From: Paenibacillus sp. FSL A5-0031
GTDB taxonomy: Bacteria > Bacillota > Bacilli > Paenibacillales > Paenibacillaceae
Direction of reading: 5' to 3'
Length of the DNA stretch: 64,000 bases
Assembly: GCF_001956295.1 (NCBI RefSeq)
Contig: NZ_MRTD01000002.1
Location: 498,501 to 562,500 of the forward strand
The position numbers and the translations under genes are program-made. Below the pieces are notes generated by a model. It had not been told where the DNA came from and searched no databases. It saw only the letters and a list, made by a program, of their open reading frames with translations. Below, piece after piece: positions 35,260 to 43,972 of this stretch (positions within the stretch are counted from its first letter, which is position 1; each line of letters begins with the position of its first letter).

Positions 35260-35700
35260 CTACTCCCCGTCTACTGTTTTTCCAAGTGTGTCCAACATGA
35301 TGTTTGTACCATGCTCCCGTATTTCTAGCGTATCGTGTCCGTCAAAGAACGCACCTTGCTCCGTGAAAATCAGCTTTGTACCGTCCTCCACTTTAATAAG
35401 CTCTATCGTTGTAATCGAGACGGAGATGCGTGTGCTTCCTGAATCCAGCGTGTACGTGTAAACAATGCGCTGCTCTGGAACAAGCTCCTGATAGTAGGCG
35501 TCAAAGGTAAAAACGGGTCCTTCCGGCGGCCCGCCGCTGCTGTACTCACGCCCGCCGACCTGAAAATCGAAGATTTCTGGCTTCGAAAACCACTTCGCTT
35601 TGGCAATTGGATCGGCCCATGCGTGATAAACCCTCTCCGGCGAAGCTGCATAAGTCCGCTCGACGACAAAAGTTCCATGTTTGACAAATCGTTCGTTCAT
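35260..35700 (-). CDS. SRPBCC/AHSA1-type ligand-binding protein
   Basis: 146 residues with RTYAASPERVYHAWADPIAKAKWFSKPE and GGREYSSGGPPEGPVFTFDAYY, the usual SRPBCC pattern. It overlaps the MerR stop by ATGA, indicating translational coupling. Two diverged copies of one family in tandem may form a heterodimer or bind related ligands. Confidence 0.85.
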   Translation of the reverse strand: MNERFVKHGTFVVERTYAASPERVYHAWADPIAKAKWFSKPEIFDFQVGGREYSSGGPPEGPVFTFDAYYQELVPEQRIVYTYTLDSGSTRISVSITTIELIKVEDGTKLIFTEQGAFFDGHDTLEIREHGTNIMLDTLGKTVDGE

Positions 35701-36203
35701 TGATTTTCCTCCTTATGTTCTGGACTTCCGCTCTCCTCGATTAGAAAGTCCCCTAATAGATTCAAATGTCGCTCCCAACTCGTTTGCCGTTCAATGACCG
35801 GTTTCTCGAATTCCATTTTCATCGCTTGCAGAAGGCTTGTGAAATCTTCAACCGTTAATTCCGCTTGACCTTGCATTAGCTTGGATACATGCCTGAGCTG
35901 CTCCAATAGTTTTTGCTGTCGTTTGATCTGTTCTTTGATTTGATTGATCTGCAGGTTGACGATCTCAAGCGGGCTGATCTGCCCGCCGCTTAAGGCCAGC
36001 TTAATCTCCTCGAGAGATAACCCCAGCTCCTTAAGCGATAATATCTGGTGCAAGCGTGATAAGTTCGATTCACTATATAGCCGGTGACCCGATTCCGTCT
36101 GGTCAGATGGCGATAACAAACCGATTTGATCATAAAAGCGCAGCGTTCTTACGGTCAGCCCCGTCAGGTTGGCGAGGTCCCCGACCTTCCAATGTTTCTT
36201 CAT
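35697..36203 (-). CDS. MerR-family regulator
   Basis: 168 residues. The N-terminal winged helix reads KVGDLANLTGLTVRTLRFYDQIGLL, followed by a long dimerisation helix (about 75-115). The C-terminal about 50 residues are too short for a large drug-binding domain, and no metal-binding cysteines are present, so the signal is unknown. It heads an operon with two SRPBCC genes; perhaps these bind the ligand. Its promoter carries the 19-bp spacer and dyad expected of MerR activation. Confidence 0.85.
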   Translation of the reverse strand: MKKHWKVGDLANLTGLTVRTLRFYDQIGLLSPSDQTESGHRLYSESNLSRLHQILSLKELGLSLEEIKLALSGGQISPLEIVNLQINQIKEQIKRQQKLLEQLRHVSKLMQGQAELTVEDFTSLLQAMKMEFEKPVIERQTSWERHLNLLGDFLIEESGSPEHKEENQ

Positions 36204-36247
36204 TAACCATCTCCGATCTTTGGCGCTAGCTATATACCGGTAGCTCT

Positions 36248-36278
36248 ATTGTAAAACATTACGTTACGTAAGGTGCAA
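36248..36278 (-). promoter_or_regulatory. MerR-type promoter with 19-bp spacer
   Basis: On the - strand TTGCAC (36278-36273) and TACAAT (36253-36248) are separated by exactly 19 bp, too long for normal sigma-A use. The spacer carries a dyad ACCTTACGT/AACGTAATGT. This is the hallmark of promoters twisted into activity by MerR proteins. It is 45 bp before the merR start codon. Confidence 0.75.
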
Positions 36279-36386
36279 GTGGAATTGTATCTCTCTCCCA
36301 TTTTTTTTGCGTCGCTAATTTTGAACACAGGTTATTTTGTCTAATGGCGCAAACTCCGCCGCGGCGCTATTTTATGCAATTGTAAT

Positions 36387-36420
36387 AAAAAAATACGCTT
36401 GGGGTTCCAAGCGCATTTTT
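36387..36420 (-). terminator. Terminator after DinB gene
   Basis: ACGCTTGG (36395-36402) pairs with CCAAGCG (36407-36413) around GGTT, with T-tracts on both strands. It terminates the WYL-DinB pair. The rest of the interval to the merR start holds only the MerR promoter. Confidence 0.75.
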
Positions 36421-36480
36421 GAGTTTTTTTAATTTTCTCCCTGCTTTAGACGAATATCGTCCCCGCTCGTTTCGCTCGAT

Positions 36481-36999
36481 TTACCGCTGACTTTCCTGTT
36501 GGTTCAACAAATAAAACAGATAATCGGTCGGGAACCCCGCATATCCTTGCTGCCTCAGCATCGCGGTCACATTGCCCCTATGATACGTCCCGTGGTTAAC
36601 CACATGCTGCAGAATCTCAGAGAACCGCGTATTGAGACTACCGTACTTCGGATGCTCGATCGTCATCTCCTTGTCTGGGCCTGGCGTTCGCTGCAGCAAA
36701 TCTCGGTACTGTTCGGCGACGCCGGCGAACAGCTGCCGTGTCTCGTCCACTGTTTTGCCTTGCGCTTGCTCCGCCCAGACCGGCATCCTCGGAAAAATGT
36801 TCTCGTTCGGAACTCCCGCGAGCACGCACAGATAAAGCTGTTCGAACAAGTACATATGCCCGAACGTTTGTGACACGGACGGGAAAACGCTCGTTACTTC
36901 CGCATGGAACACATCTTTCGGAAGCTGCTCTAGATGTCCGAATAAACGCTCGTTCGCCCAAACGTGATAATCGTACAATTGATGCGTTTGTTTAAGCAT
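36481..36999 (-). CDS. DinB-family protein
   Basis: 172 residues forming the four-helix bundle of DinB/YfiT-type proteins. The three metal-binding histidines are seen as FGHMYLFEQLY near residue 48 and HVVNHGTYHRGNVTAML near 140. Members include thiol-dependent transferases (bacillithiol S-transferases) and many of unknown activity. ATG at 36999 is used because AAGGAAGGTGG lies 8 nt upstream; an in-frame GTG at 37011 overlaps that site. It follows the WYL regulator by 56 bp. Confidence 0.8.
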   Translation of the reverse strand: MLKQTHQLYDYHVWANERLFGHLEQLPKDVFHAEVTSVFPSVSQTFGHMYLFEQLYLCVLAGVPNENIFPRMPVWAEQAQGKTVDETRQLFAGVAEQYRDLLQRTPGPDKEMTIEHPKYGSLNTRFSEILQHVVNHGTYHRGNVTAMLRQQGYAGFPTDYLFYLLNQQESQR

Positions 37000-37055
37000 G
37001 GGTGAATCCACCTTCCTTTATTCATCGTCGTTCGGCTGCTGCAGCCTTTCCACTA

Positions 37056-38066
37056 TCATACACCGGGTTTGTTGACAACTGTTGTCAGCGAAGTACAATC
37101 GGAATCGTCTGCATAATGTTTTGCAATTCCTATCGCTAATTCCTGAATGCGATATTTCAGATCCAGCGGCTCCCGAATGCGAATGGCCGTGCCGAACGTC
37201 ATCAGATACATTGGAAGGTACTTGTTCATTGTTGGGGTATCGAGCAGGAACTGCGCCTCCCGGTCGGTCCGTTCCGTCAAATAGTGGCGCATATGCCAGT
37301 GCCCGCAAACTGCGTTCAACGTGACCGGGTCCCCCTCGATGCGAATGACCGTCAACGGTCCGTCCGCTTCTCGTTCCCGCTTGGACTGGTCATGGAAATA
37401 GGCGGATGCTGAGAAGTGCTCCGGTTTTTCGAACCGCATATCGGTCGGCTCCAACCGTGAGATACGGTCCACGCGGAACGTTCGAGCCGCTTGCGACCGA
37501 TGGCAGAATGCGACAGCGTACCATTCGTTTCGGACATAAGCCAGCCCGTAGGGATCGATGTTACGTTCGCCCGACTGTTCCGCATTTGGTTTACGATAGG
37601 TGATGCGCATTGTTTGTCCGTCATCCGCCGCCTGCTCCAGGTCTCGCAACAGCGGAACGACGGAAGGCGGACGCGACAGAGCAATTACATCCATGCCGCT
37701 CGTCTGACGGGTTAGATCGTTAAGCTGATCTTCGTGCAGCCCGTTCTCCACCTTCTTCAACGCACTTTCCAGCTGTTCTGTATAGGGGTAGCCAGCGCCT
37801 TGCGTAAATTTAAACGCGTCTACAAGCGCCTTCAGCTCTAAGGGATTGAAAAACAATGGTGTCTCCTTGAAGCTTTCCATAATGCGAATGCCGCCGTCAT
37901 GGCCCGATTCCGCGACGACCGGCACACCGCTGGCGCATAGTGCGTCGATATACCGGTACACGGTGCGGACGCTAATCTCCAAACTATCTGCAATCTGCGC
38001 GGCGGTGAGCTTCCTTCCGGAACGCAGCATCCACAGCATAGACAGCATGTTATCCCATTTTGCCAT
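37056..38066 (-). CDS. WYL-domain (YafY-type) transcriptional regulator
   Basis: 336 residues. An HTH_11 domain covers 1-60 (LTAAQIADSLEISVRTVYRYIDAL), then a linker and the WYL domain with NEWYAVAFCHRSQAARTFRVDRI and FSASAYF. The C-terminal region ends in a WCX-like domain (AQFLLDTPTMNKYLPMYL). Such proteins sense nucleic acid ligands or small molecules and control neighbours, here DinB. GAGGCGG lies 5 nt before the ATG. Base composition (GC-rich in this gene and in dinB) differs from the AT-richer genes to the right. Confidence 0.85.
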   Translation of the reverse strand: MAKWDNMLSMLWMLRSGRKLTAAQIADSLEISVRTVYRYIDALCASGVPVVAESGHDGGIRIMESFKETPLFFNPLELKALVDAFKFTQGAGYPYTEQLESALKKVENGLHEDQLNDLTRQTSGMDVIALSRPPSVVPLLRDLEQAADDGQTMRITYRKPNAEQSGERNIDPYGLAYVRNEWYAVAFCHRSQAARTFRVDRISRLEPTDMRFEKPEHFSASAYFHDQSKREREADGPLTVIRIEGDPVTLNAVCGHWHMRHYLTERTDREAQFLLDTPTMNKYLPMYLMTFGTAIRIREPLDLKYRIQELAIGIAKHYADDSDCTSLTTVVNKPGV

Positions 38067-38105
38067 AGTGGCCGCCTCTTTTCCTCGCGTAATTGAACCT
38101 CATTT

Positions 38106-38155
38106 CGCCGTCACTTATGATACGGTTCTCCGCAATGTCTGTAACAGCAAGTTTT
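38106..38155 (-). repeat. rlmH-tail repeat A (att-like)
   Basis: Contains ACTTATGATACGGTTC (38113-38128), identical over 16 nt to 54518-54533 at the rlmH 3' end. On the - strand it reads Gly-Glu-Pro-Tyr-His-Lys followed by TGA, the exact RlmH C-terminus. The following 25 nt match repeat C at 47330-47379 (about 39 of 50 over the whole). Same orientation as rlmH. Interpreted as an attachment-site copy; see findings. Confidence 0.7.
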
Positions 38156-38158
38156 ATT

Positions 38159-38191
38159 AAAAAAACGGGCGCCCAATCCGGCGCGCCCGTT
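38159..38191 (-). terminator. Terminator of the stalk-domain protein gene
   Basis: AACGGGCGC (38164-38172) pairs with GCGCCCGTT (38183-38191); on the - strand seven T follow. Confidence 0.85.
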
Positions 38192-38233
38192 AATTTATAT
38201 TGATATTCGACTCATGATTCTATGTCCCAGAGT

Positions 38234-38917
38234 CTATTGAATGTTGAAGCTGGCAATAATTTTGTCGTATTCCTTCAAATCTTTATCTTGATACCGAGTC
38301 TTATCGACAAAAAACATCAGGGTTGCGAAATTAGAATCTTTTTGGATGAAGACCAGCTTGCCGACCGTGTCACTTGTCTCGTAATCGATCACCTGCGCTT
38401 CTGCTCCGGCGATCTTTGTGTTCGTTTGCTTGTTCACTTTAACGTAATTGTACCCATTCTTTAAAGCCTGCTTGGCATACTCGTCCAAGCCCAAGCCTTT
38501 CTTTGACTCCAATTGGAAGTCCACTCCCATATAATAGTTGCTGTACAACTTCCGATTATCAGTCATTACAGAGGGTCTCCAATTGCCATTAATGACAATC
38601 TGGAAGAAGTTCGCGGTGTCATGATCAGACAAATTCACATACATAGGACCACCGATGATTAATTTATTTGTCTTGTTGTCGAAAACGAGCTTCGAAGTTA
38701 GACCGAAATAATCGGAAACACTCTTGGCTGGCAAATATAAGCTTCCATTGTACTGTAATGCTTTGATACCATCGATTTCCTGACCGTTCATCTCCACTTT
38801 AATTGAAGGATTAAAGAGCGCCTTTACTTCCTTCCAAGCAGATCCTGCCCAGGCTCCAGTTGCGTTGCCAAGCAAGAACATTGCTGCAATAATCCCCACC
38901 CAATATTTCTTCTTCAT
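38234..38917 (-). CDS. Secreted stalk-domain (copper amine oxidase N-terminal-like) protein
   Basis: 227 residues. The signal peptide ends near AWA at 22-24. Residues about 38-90 (IKVEMNGQEIDGIKALQYNGSLYLPAKSVSDYFGL) form the short beta module known as the copper amine oxidase-like N-terminal or stalk domain, common in Paenibacillus surface proteins. The remaining about 130 residues are not a family I can name. Probably extracellular or wall-associated. Its own terminator follows at 38159. Confidence 0.7.
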   Translation of the reverse strand: MKKKYWVGIIAAMFLLGNATGAWAGSAWKEVKALFNPSIKVEMNGQEIDGIKALQYNGSLYLPAKSVSDYFGLTSKLVFDNKTNKLIIGGPMYVNLSDHDTANFFQIVINGNWRPSVMTDNRKLYSNYYMGVDFQLESKKGLGLDEYAKQALKNGYNYVKVNKQTNTKIAGAEAQVIDYETSDTVGKLVFIQKDSNFATLMFFVDKTRYQDKDLKEYDKIIASFNIQ

Positions 38918-39041
38918 TTACCTTCCCCCTACTATTCAACAATAGCCTAATTCTACCATATCTTTTCAAAAAGGGGCGTTTTAAGAGGATGCCACACCTA
39001 TCAAAATGGATAAAAATCTAAATATTTGATGTCGACTTCAG

Positions 39042-39064
39042 CCGTCTACAACACGGTTTCTCTG
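39042..39064 (-). repeat. Possible degenerate rlmH-tail repeat
   Basis: GCCGTCTACAACACGGTTTC resembles GCCGTCACTTATGATACGGTTC of repeat A with a short gap and a few changes, in the same orientation. Weak evidence alone. Confidence 0.3.
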
Positions 39065-39070
39065 TAAAAA

Positions 39071-40144
39071 CTAAATATTTCGTTCCTCATACTCAAAGGG
39101 TTCTTCACAAGAGTACATTTCATGAAAAAACCCTTTGTACGGGATATCGTCTTCCAAACATTTTATAAGATACGACAGCTCCTCATCACACTTTGGTTCC
39201 TCACCGTTGTTCTGCATGACCTCGAATGCATCAATAATATTTTCCAAGAGATTTACTTTGATAAATAAAGGCACCTTATCCAACGCCGAATCTTCGAGCT
39301 TGGTCTCGGATCTGTATCCCGCGAGGACTGTTTCAAAATAGTCATCCATAAACTTTTTACGTTTACCGGCGTCGGGCTCAAATTGTATCCAGCCCACTCC
39401 GCTTGTCCAGAGGCCTGCCAAGTCAAACATATACCAACCGAAGCATGAATTATCGAAATCATATACGGTTATTTGTCCGGTATCAAAATCGATGGAATAA
39501 TTCCCATCGTTGTAATCAAAATGGAGCATTCCGAAAGTATCCTGGTTGCTGTCCAATCCTTTTAAGGTATTAAGGAGCTCTACCAGTTTTTCTTTAAGCA
39601 GAGATAAGGAGTCTGGGATCAATTTATCAATATATTCGGCATTGTATTTGTCAAAAAAACTATGCCGGCGATGGACAGGCATATACCCTTTCGATATTTG
39701 GTGCAGTTTCCCCAAGACTTTGCCGCAATTGTAATAATATTCGGTAATTGGAGCTCCTTCTCGGTACTGATAATTATTTTCTACAAGCATTTTTCCTTTA
39801 GCCTTTTCAAACAGACAGACAAAAAAGGTGTGGTTATTATGTGTAATCTCCTCCAGCAGATTCCCCTTCCGGGAGCTGATTACATTAGAGACACTTCCTC
39901 CGTGCTCGAATAAATATCTAACATACTCAACTTCTCCCAGAAAATCTTCCCGGCTCCTGTCAGGTAAAAAAGCGATTCTAAGTATTTTTGCGTCGGCGCC
40001 CTCTTTCACACAGGTATATACGACATTCCTTCCTCCATCATGAGCCGGAATCAGCTGAATTTCATAGCCTTCTAATCCGAATAGCTCCGATACTACTGTA
40101 AGCAAATAGGTATCACTGATTGAAACAACCTCGTTATAATTCAT
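39071..40144 (-). CDS. Aminoglycoside phosphotransferase-family kinase
   Basis: 357 residues with the APH/choline-kinase fold: nucleotide-binding lobe (GGRNVVYTC, Lys in AKILRIAFL), catalytic loop MLHFDYNDGNYSID with HxDxxxxN at His208/Asp210/Asn215, and the metal-binding VYDFDNS. Such enzymes phosphorylate hydroxyls of antibiotics, homoserine, choline or sugars; the substrate cannot be read. It resembles the large uncharacterised group of Bacillota 'phosphotransferase' proteins rather than known resistance enzymes. The ATG at 40144 has AAAGGGA 7 nt upstream; an earlier ATG at 40168 does not. Confidence 0.75.
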   Translation of the reverse strand: MNYNEVVSISDTYLLTVVSELFGLEGYEIQLIPAHDGGRNVVYTCVKEGADAKILRIAFLPDRSREDFLGEVEYVRYLFEHGGSVSNVISSRKGNLLEEITHNNHTFFVCLFEKAKGKMLVENNYQYREGAPITEYYYNCGKVLGKLHQISKGYMPVHRRHSFFDKYNAEYIDKLIPDSLSLLKEKLVELLNTLKGLDSNQDTFGMLHFDYNDGNYSIDFDTGQITVYDFDNSCFGWYMFDLAGLWTSGVGWIQFEPDAGKRKKFMDDYFETVLAGYRSETKLEDSALDKVPLFIKVNLLENIIDAFEVMQNNGEEPKCDEELSYLIKCLEDDIPYKGFFHEMYSCEEPFEYEERNI

Positions 40145-40233
40145 ACAAGTCCCTTTCCGCACAAACATTTATTTTTTCTTACTCTATAAAAAGAACGTAC
40201 CATAATAGCGGCACGCTCAATGGACTTTTTTGA

Positions 40234-41114
40234 TCATTTTACTCTGATGGGCGCAAACCATTCCATCTGACAGTACTCGCCATCGTATGCATCCGTGTCG
40301 ATTTTTTCTACGAAAAATTCGCTATCCAGAAGCTCATATTTCCCTTCGTTCTCCTTTGCAAGCCTATCGATAGCATGATATAGCGCCTCTGCGCGCAGTT
40401 CACTAATCTCCTCATAATGATGGTTCCCTATATAACGAAAGCCGACGCATAAGGAAGCAGGGACGGTGTCACCTGAAAAGCCGTCAGGAATATCGTTCAG
40501 ATTCTGTACCCGTATAGACGGTAGATAGTGCGTCCAACTAAGTGATGGATCAAGTGTCTTTGTTAGACCATAATAAATATTGGGTTCTACTGGACTTGGC
40601 ACTTTATGTCGATTGTTCCACCAAAATTGCTTAGCAGCCTCGGGCGCTTTTGTCGGCGCTTCAGCAATTTCAATTCGATACATTTGCCCAATTAAATGAA
40701 ACGATGGCATCATGACCATATTCAGCCCGTATACCAAGTTTCCGCAAACATTGTTTTCGGAAATAGATGAAGAGGAGCTGTTATATGAATGTTTCTTCCG
40801 GAATGTCTGCATTCGCCAGGCGTAAGCCCATATTCGCGTTTAAACGCGCGTATGTAGGTTTGATCATGTTCATAACCACATTCGATTGCAATGTCGAGAA
40901 TTCGTTTCTCGGTAAGCATCAAATGCTCCAAGCTCGCGGCAAGCTTTCGAGAGCGGCTATAGCTTTGTAGCGGCACACCAAAAGCGAATTTGAATAGTCG
41001 ACGCAAATGAACAATGGAAATCGGGAGATCGACCACATATTCTGCCTCCCTAGTACCAGAAACATTTTCTTCTATTCGTGATAGAAGCTCAGACAAAAGC
41101 TTGTATAATTCCAT
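40234..41114 (-). pseudogene. AraC-type regulator with GyrI-like domain, frameshifted
   Basis: The ATG at 41114 (AGGAG 7 nt upstream) encodes an AraC domain (FKFAFGVPLQSYSRSRKLAASLEHL, then ILDIAIECGYEHDQTYIRAFKREYGLTPGECR) and runs into a stop at 40722 after FPKTMFAETWYTG. The other frame from about 40750 continues LVYGLNMVMMPSFHLIGQMYRIEI and a GyrI-like small-molecule-binding domain to 40234. One extra A in the GGAAAC run near 40741-40745 would join them into a protein of about 293 residues, the usual Rob-like layout of DNA-binding plus effector domain. True mutation or a sequencing slip. Confidence 0.75.
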
Positions 41115-41220
41115 GCAACACTCCTAGGATATTATTGTTCCTTATCATTAAAATACATAAGGACTATTAGCAAAATTATACCATGATATGGAAAACGTTG
41201 TTGTTTTCTGCATATAAAAA

Positions 41221-41928
41221 AGGGGCTGTCTCAAAAGTCATTTTGCGATTTTTTGAGCACTACTTAGAACTTATTTTCATCGAGAAAAAGAACCTCAAGC
41301 TCCACTATACAGTGGAATTTGAAGTCCTTTCATTTGAAAACGGGGATGTTTCCCTGATGCAAAGACTTTTGCGGCAGCGCCTGCAGCATCTTCATCTAAG
41401 TGCAGAAATGCACTTATTTAACCAAATTTTCTTCAAATCTGATCAATTAGAGGTATTAGTACACCTATTTGCAACATTCCAATCTTGTTTGTTAAAAACA
41501 GGTGCACTTTTACACTTATTTACTCTCCACTATCGGTTCGCGCACATTACAATCATACGACGATCATCGCTGATGCTGGATATGGTCAGTCTGAGTTATT
41601 ATGCGCTACAAGCAGCAAGCAAGGGAAAAACTGAGCTGCGAGGAAGGATATTCGCTGTCGGTAAGACGAATGATTGAACCCGAAAGTATTTTAGGGCAGA
41701 TAAAGAATAACCAAGGATTCCGGCGTTTCTGCTTCGCAGCTTACCTAAGGTAAGTCTGGAGGTCGGGTGGCTTTCGCTTGCCCATAATCCTATGAAGCAA
41801 GCAACCATAGACCAGAATAGAAAAATAGCAGTACAGGAATAGCTCTCCTGTACTGCTATATATTTACCAATACACCCGTTCAAAGCGAGCTATTCCTCAG
41901 CGAGCTTGATGCTTATGGGACAGCCCCT
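41221..41928 (+). mobile_element. IS1182-family relic with terminal inverted repeats
   Basis: The left end AGGGGCTGTCTCAAAAG (41221-41237) and the right end, read inverted, AGGGGCTGTCCCATAAG (41928-41912), agree at 15 of 17 positions and are of IS1182 type. Inside, + strand fragments in different frames encode ADAGYG followed by QSELL near 41570, around the second catalytic Asp. Near 41690-41840 come ESILGQIKNNQGFRRF and KVSLEVGWLSLAHN, the transposase C-terminus. The N-terminal half is missing and frames are broken, so it cannot move itself. No matching target duplication is seen. Confidence 0.8.
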
Positions 41929-41999
41929 AGACATTCTTATTACGATTCGAGCTTACAGGCCGCTAGCCCTCTACAGTCCAAATTTTCGCTGTTGCTTAT

Positions 42000-42461
42000 T
42001 TAATATTCTTTTTTAATTACAAAAAACGAACCTCGTATTGTTCCAGCTAGTTTAGACTTCTGCCTCGCAAACTTAAACTTTTCTTCTAACTCCTTTGGTA
42101 TCTCCATCCCCTCGGAAAGCTTAAAGCCAACGGCCCGCTTCTTAGCGTCATCAACTGTATACATGACATTAATTCCAAGACCGTCTTCATAAAAGACGTA
42201 AGCAAATTTAATATTCTCCACTTGAAAACGCGACGTTTCTAAAGGCTTGGCCGCAAACGCAATATCACGCTCTTTCAAAACTTGGTTCACATAATCAAGT
42301 GTATCCTGACTTTCGCTAGCTGGCACAACCGTAAATTCATGTTTGTATTTATTCATAAAGTAACGGGCTTCATTAGCGCGCAAACCAGCAAGCGCTTTTG
42401 CTACAGGTGAAGACTCTAAACCAACCGTAGACACATTTTTAAAATCAACGATATAAGACAT
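42000..42461 (-). CDS. Conserved protein of unknown function
   Basis: 153 residues, cytosolic, mixed alpha/beta: MSYIVDFKNVSTVGLESSPVA, an RANEARYFMNKYKHEF helix and the beta-rich VENIKFAYVFYEDGLGINVMYTV. I cannot assign it to a characterised family. AAAGGAG lies 8-9 nt before the ATG at 42461; an earlier ATG at 42506 has no site. It stands alone next to the IS relic. Confidence 0.6.
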   Translation of the reverse strand: MSYIVDFKNVSTVGLESSPVAKALAGLRANEARYFMNKYKHEFTVVPASESQDTLDYVNQVLKERDIAFAAKPLETSRFQVENIKFAYVFYEDGLGINVMYTVDDAKKRAVGFKLSEGMEIPKELEEKFKFARQKSKLAGTIRGSFFVIKKEY

Positions 42462-42696
42462 GTCCATCTCTCCTTTTATAACATTATTTCCAACAAAACT
42501 TGTCATTATTTATAATATCATTCCTTATCCCCACCATTCTACTACGCAAAGCGGAGAAAACAGAAATGATATGCGGTACGGGTTCAAAAGCCTTATTTAC
42601 CTGCTTCAGTTTATAAATATGGACGAATCGTCACTTATGCTGATCACTAATTTGACTTAGAATTACCATATAAGATTGAAAAAGGCTGTGATTCTA

Positions 42697-43419
42697 ATGT
42701 TAATCAAAAGAGACAAATGGTTGCAATATCGCATCTTTCGCAGCAGGCCCTCTCTCGCCGGACGGTTGCCACAAACACAGTTACTTAAGAAGAACACCTT
42801 ATCGAAAATGCTGCTTCAATATCAAAGCGTCGTACTGAAACCTCGCAACGGGAGTTACGGAAGGGATATCGTGTTCATCAAACGGAACGGTGCAAATGCC
42901 TACCGTATTCATAATGAACAGAATGCGGTTACCATGAGAGACACTGATAAAATACTCAAATGGCTCCGTAAAAAAAACAGTACTCATGGATATATTGTCC
43001 AAAGACGTCTGCAGCTTGCTCAAATTGGGCACAAGCCATTCGACATTCGCATAATAACTCAGCGGAAAAAAGACTCTTCTTCCCCTTGGAACGTGACAGG
43101 CTCATACGCAAAAGTAGCGGCGCAAGGATATCTAGTCACAAATGTAACTAGCCGCACCATTCCAGTGCTTGAGGCGCTAAATTTAGCCCGAATCGGAGAT
43201 CGAAGCTTGCTTGTCAAAGCGGAACGGATCGCACTATTGGCTGCCAAAAGACTAGGAGAGCGTTACCCCAAGCTTAGACAAGTCGGGTTCGATATAGGCA
43301 TCGACAGAAAGCATCGAATTTGGATCATTGAAGGCAATTATCAACCAGACTTGCGCCCTTTTCGGCTCTTGAAAGATTCCTCGATGCAGCGCAGAATATC
43401 ATGGTATAAGAAACATTAG
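42697..43419 (+). CDS. YheC/YheD-like ATP-grasp protein
   Basis: 240 residues. VVLKPRNGSYGRDIVFIK is the ATP-grasp glycine loop with its lysine, followed by IVQRRLQLAQIGHKPFDIRI and the metal-binding WIIEGNYQPDL. This is the YheC/D family, linked to endospore coats in Bacillus. It is shorter than YheC/D (about 360-450), keeping only the ATP-grasp core. The start at 42697 has AAAGG 11 nt upstream; an upstream TTG at 42676 is an alternative. Supports a spore-forming host. Confidence 0.75.
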   Translation: MLIKRDKWLQYRIFRSRPSLAGRLPQTQLLKKNTLSKMLLQYQSVVLKPRNGSYGRDIVFIKRNGANAYRIHNEQNAVTMRDTDKILKWLRKKNSTHGYIVQRRLQLAQIGHKPFDIRIITQRKKDSSSPWNVTGSYAKVAAQGYLVTNVTSRTIPVLEALNLARIGDRSLLVKAERIALLAAKRLGERYPKLRQVGFDIGIDRKHRIWIIEGNYQPDLRPFRLLKDSSMQRRISWYKKH

Positions 43420-43423
43420 AGCG

Positions 43424-43465
43424 AAAAAAGACGACCAGCCTTTTATCCTTGGCTTGTCGTCTTTT
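43424..43465. terminator. Bidirectional terminator
   Basis: AAAAGACGAC (43426-43435) with AGCC pairs with GGCT and GTCGTCTTTT (43456-43465). It lies between the converging YheC/D-like and small-protein genes. Confidence 0.8.
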
Positions 43466-43506
43466 CATTTTTATAACCTATTCTTGTTCATGCCCCGTTT
43501 GGGATT

Positions 43507-43830
43507 TTACTTGCGTCTACTTGTACTTACAACACGCGTCACTTGGAACTTGTTTACCCCTACCTGTATAATGGCAAACTTGCTGAAAGAAGTGCCGGAA
43601 GAAGTATACGGTTCCGCCTCAATATTTCCACTCGGTGTTCTAACCGTTGCGGTGATTCTAGTCACCAAGCAAACACCACGGCTAGAAGCTGTCCAAGTCT
43701 CGTCACGCTGAACCGCATAATTGTCGTCACTACAAAAGATGGATGCATATTCAACTTTTCCAAACGCATTAAACGATGTGGAGTTAAATATCTGAACAGG
43801 GTCGTAACCCGTAGGTCTTCTATTTCCCAT
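43507..43830 (-). CDS. Small beta-rich protein of unknown function
   Basis: 107 residues from an ATG with AAGGAGG 8 nt upstream. Alternating polar/hydrophobic strands (YASIFCSDDNYAVQRDETWTA, SSRGVCLVTRITATV, SFSKFAIIQVGVNKFQVTRVV) suggest a compact beta sandwich. Two cysteines, no signal peptide. It is not a family I can name; a spore-surface role is possible given similar short Paenibacillus proteins, but this is a guess. Confidence 0.55.
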   Translation of the reverse strand: MGNRRPTGYDPVQIFNSTSFNAFGKVEYASIFCSDDNYAVQRDETWTASSRGVCLVTRITATVRTPSGNIEAEPYTSSGTSFSKFAIIQVGVNKFQVTRVVSTSRRK

Positions 43831-43972
43831 CTTCAAAACCTCCTTGATATTGGTATAGTTCATTAAATGCAAATTAATAGATTTTGGTAAGGTATAAATG
43901 TGGACAAGGAAAAAAAAGCACGTTTGTCCAATGGTCGCGAGGATACGGCAGCATATGATGATTTACCTCAAA

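Noticed and set aside
36638-36961. 107-codon - strand frame rich in Arg inside the DinB gene
   Set aside because: Shadow of the GC-rich dinB coding sequence in another frame; arginine-rich composition and no ribosome site.
41183-41677. 164-codon + strand open frame
   Set aside because: It lies over the IS1182 terminal repeat and transposase fragments; the transposase codons are in other frames and it has no ribosome site.
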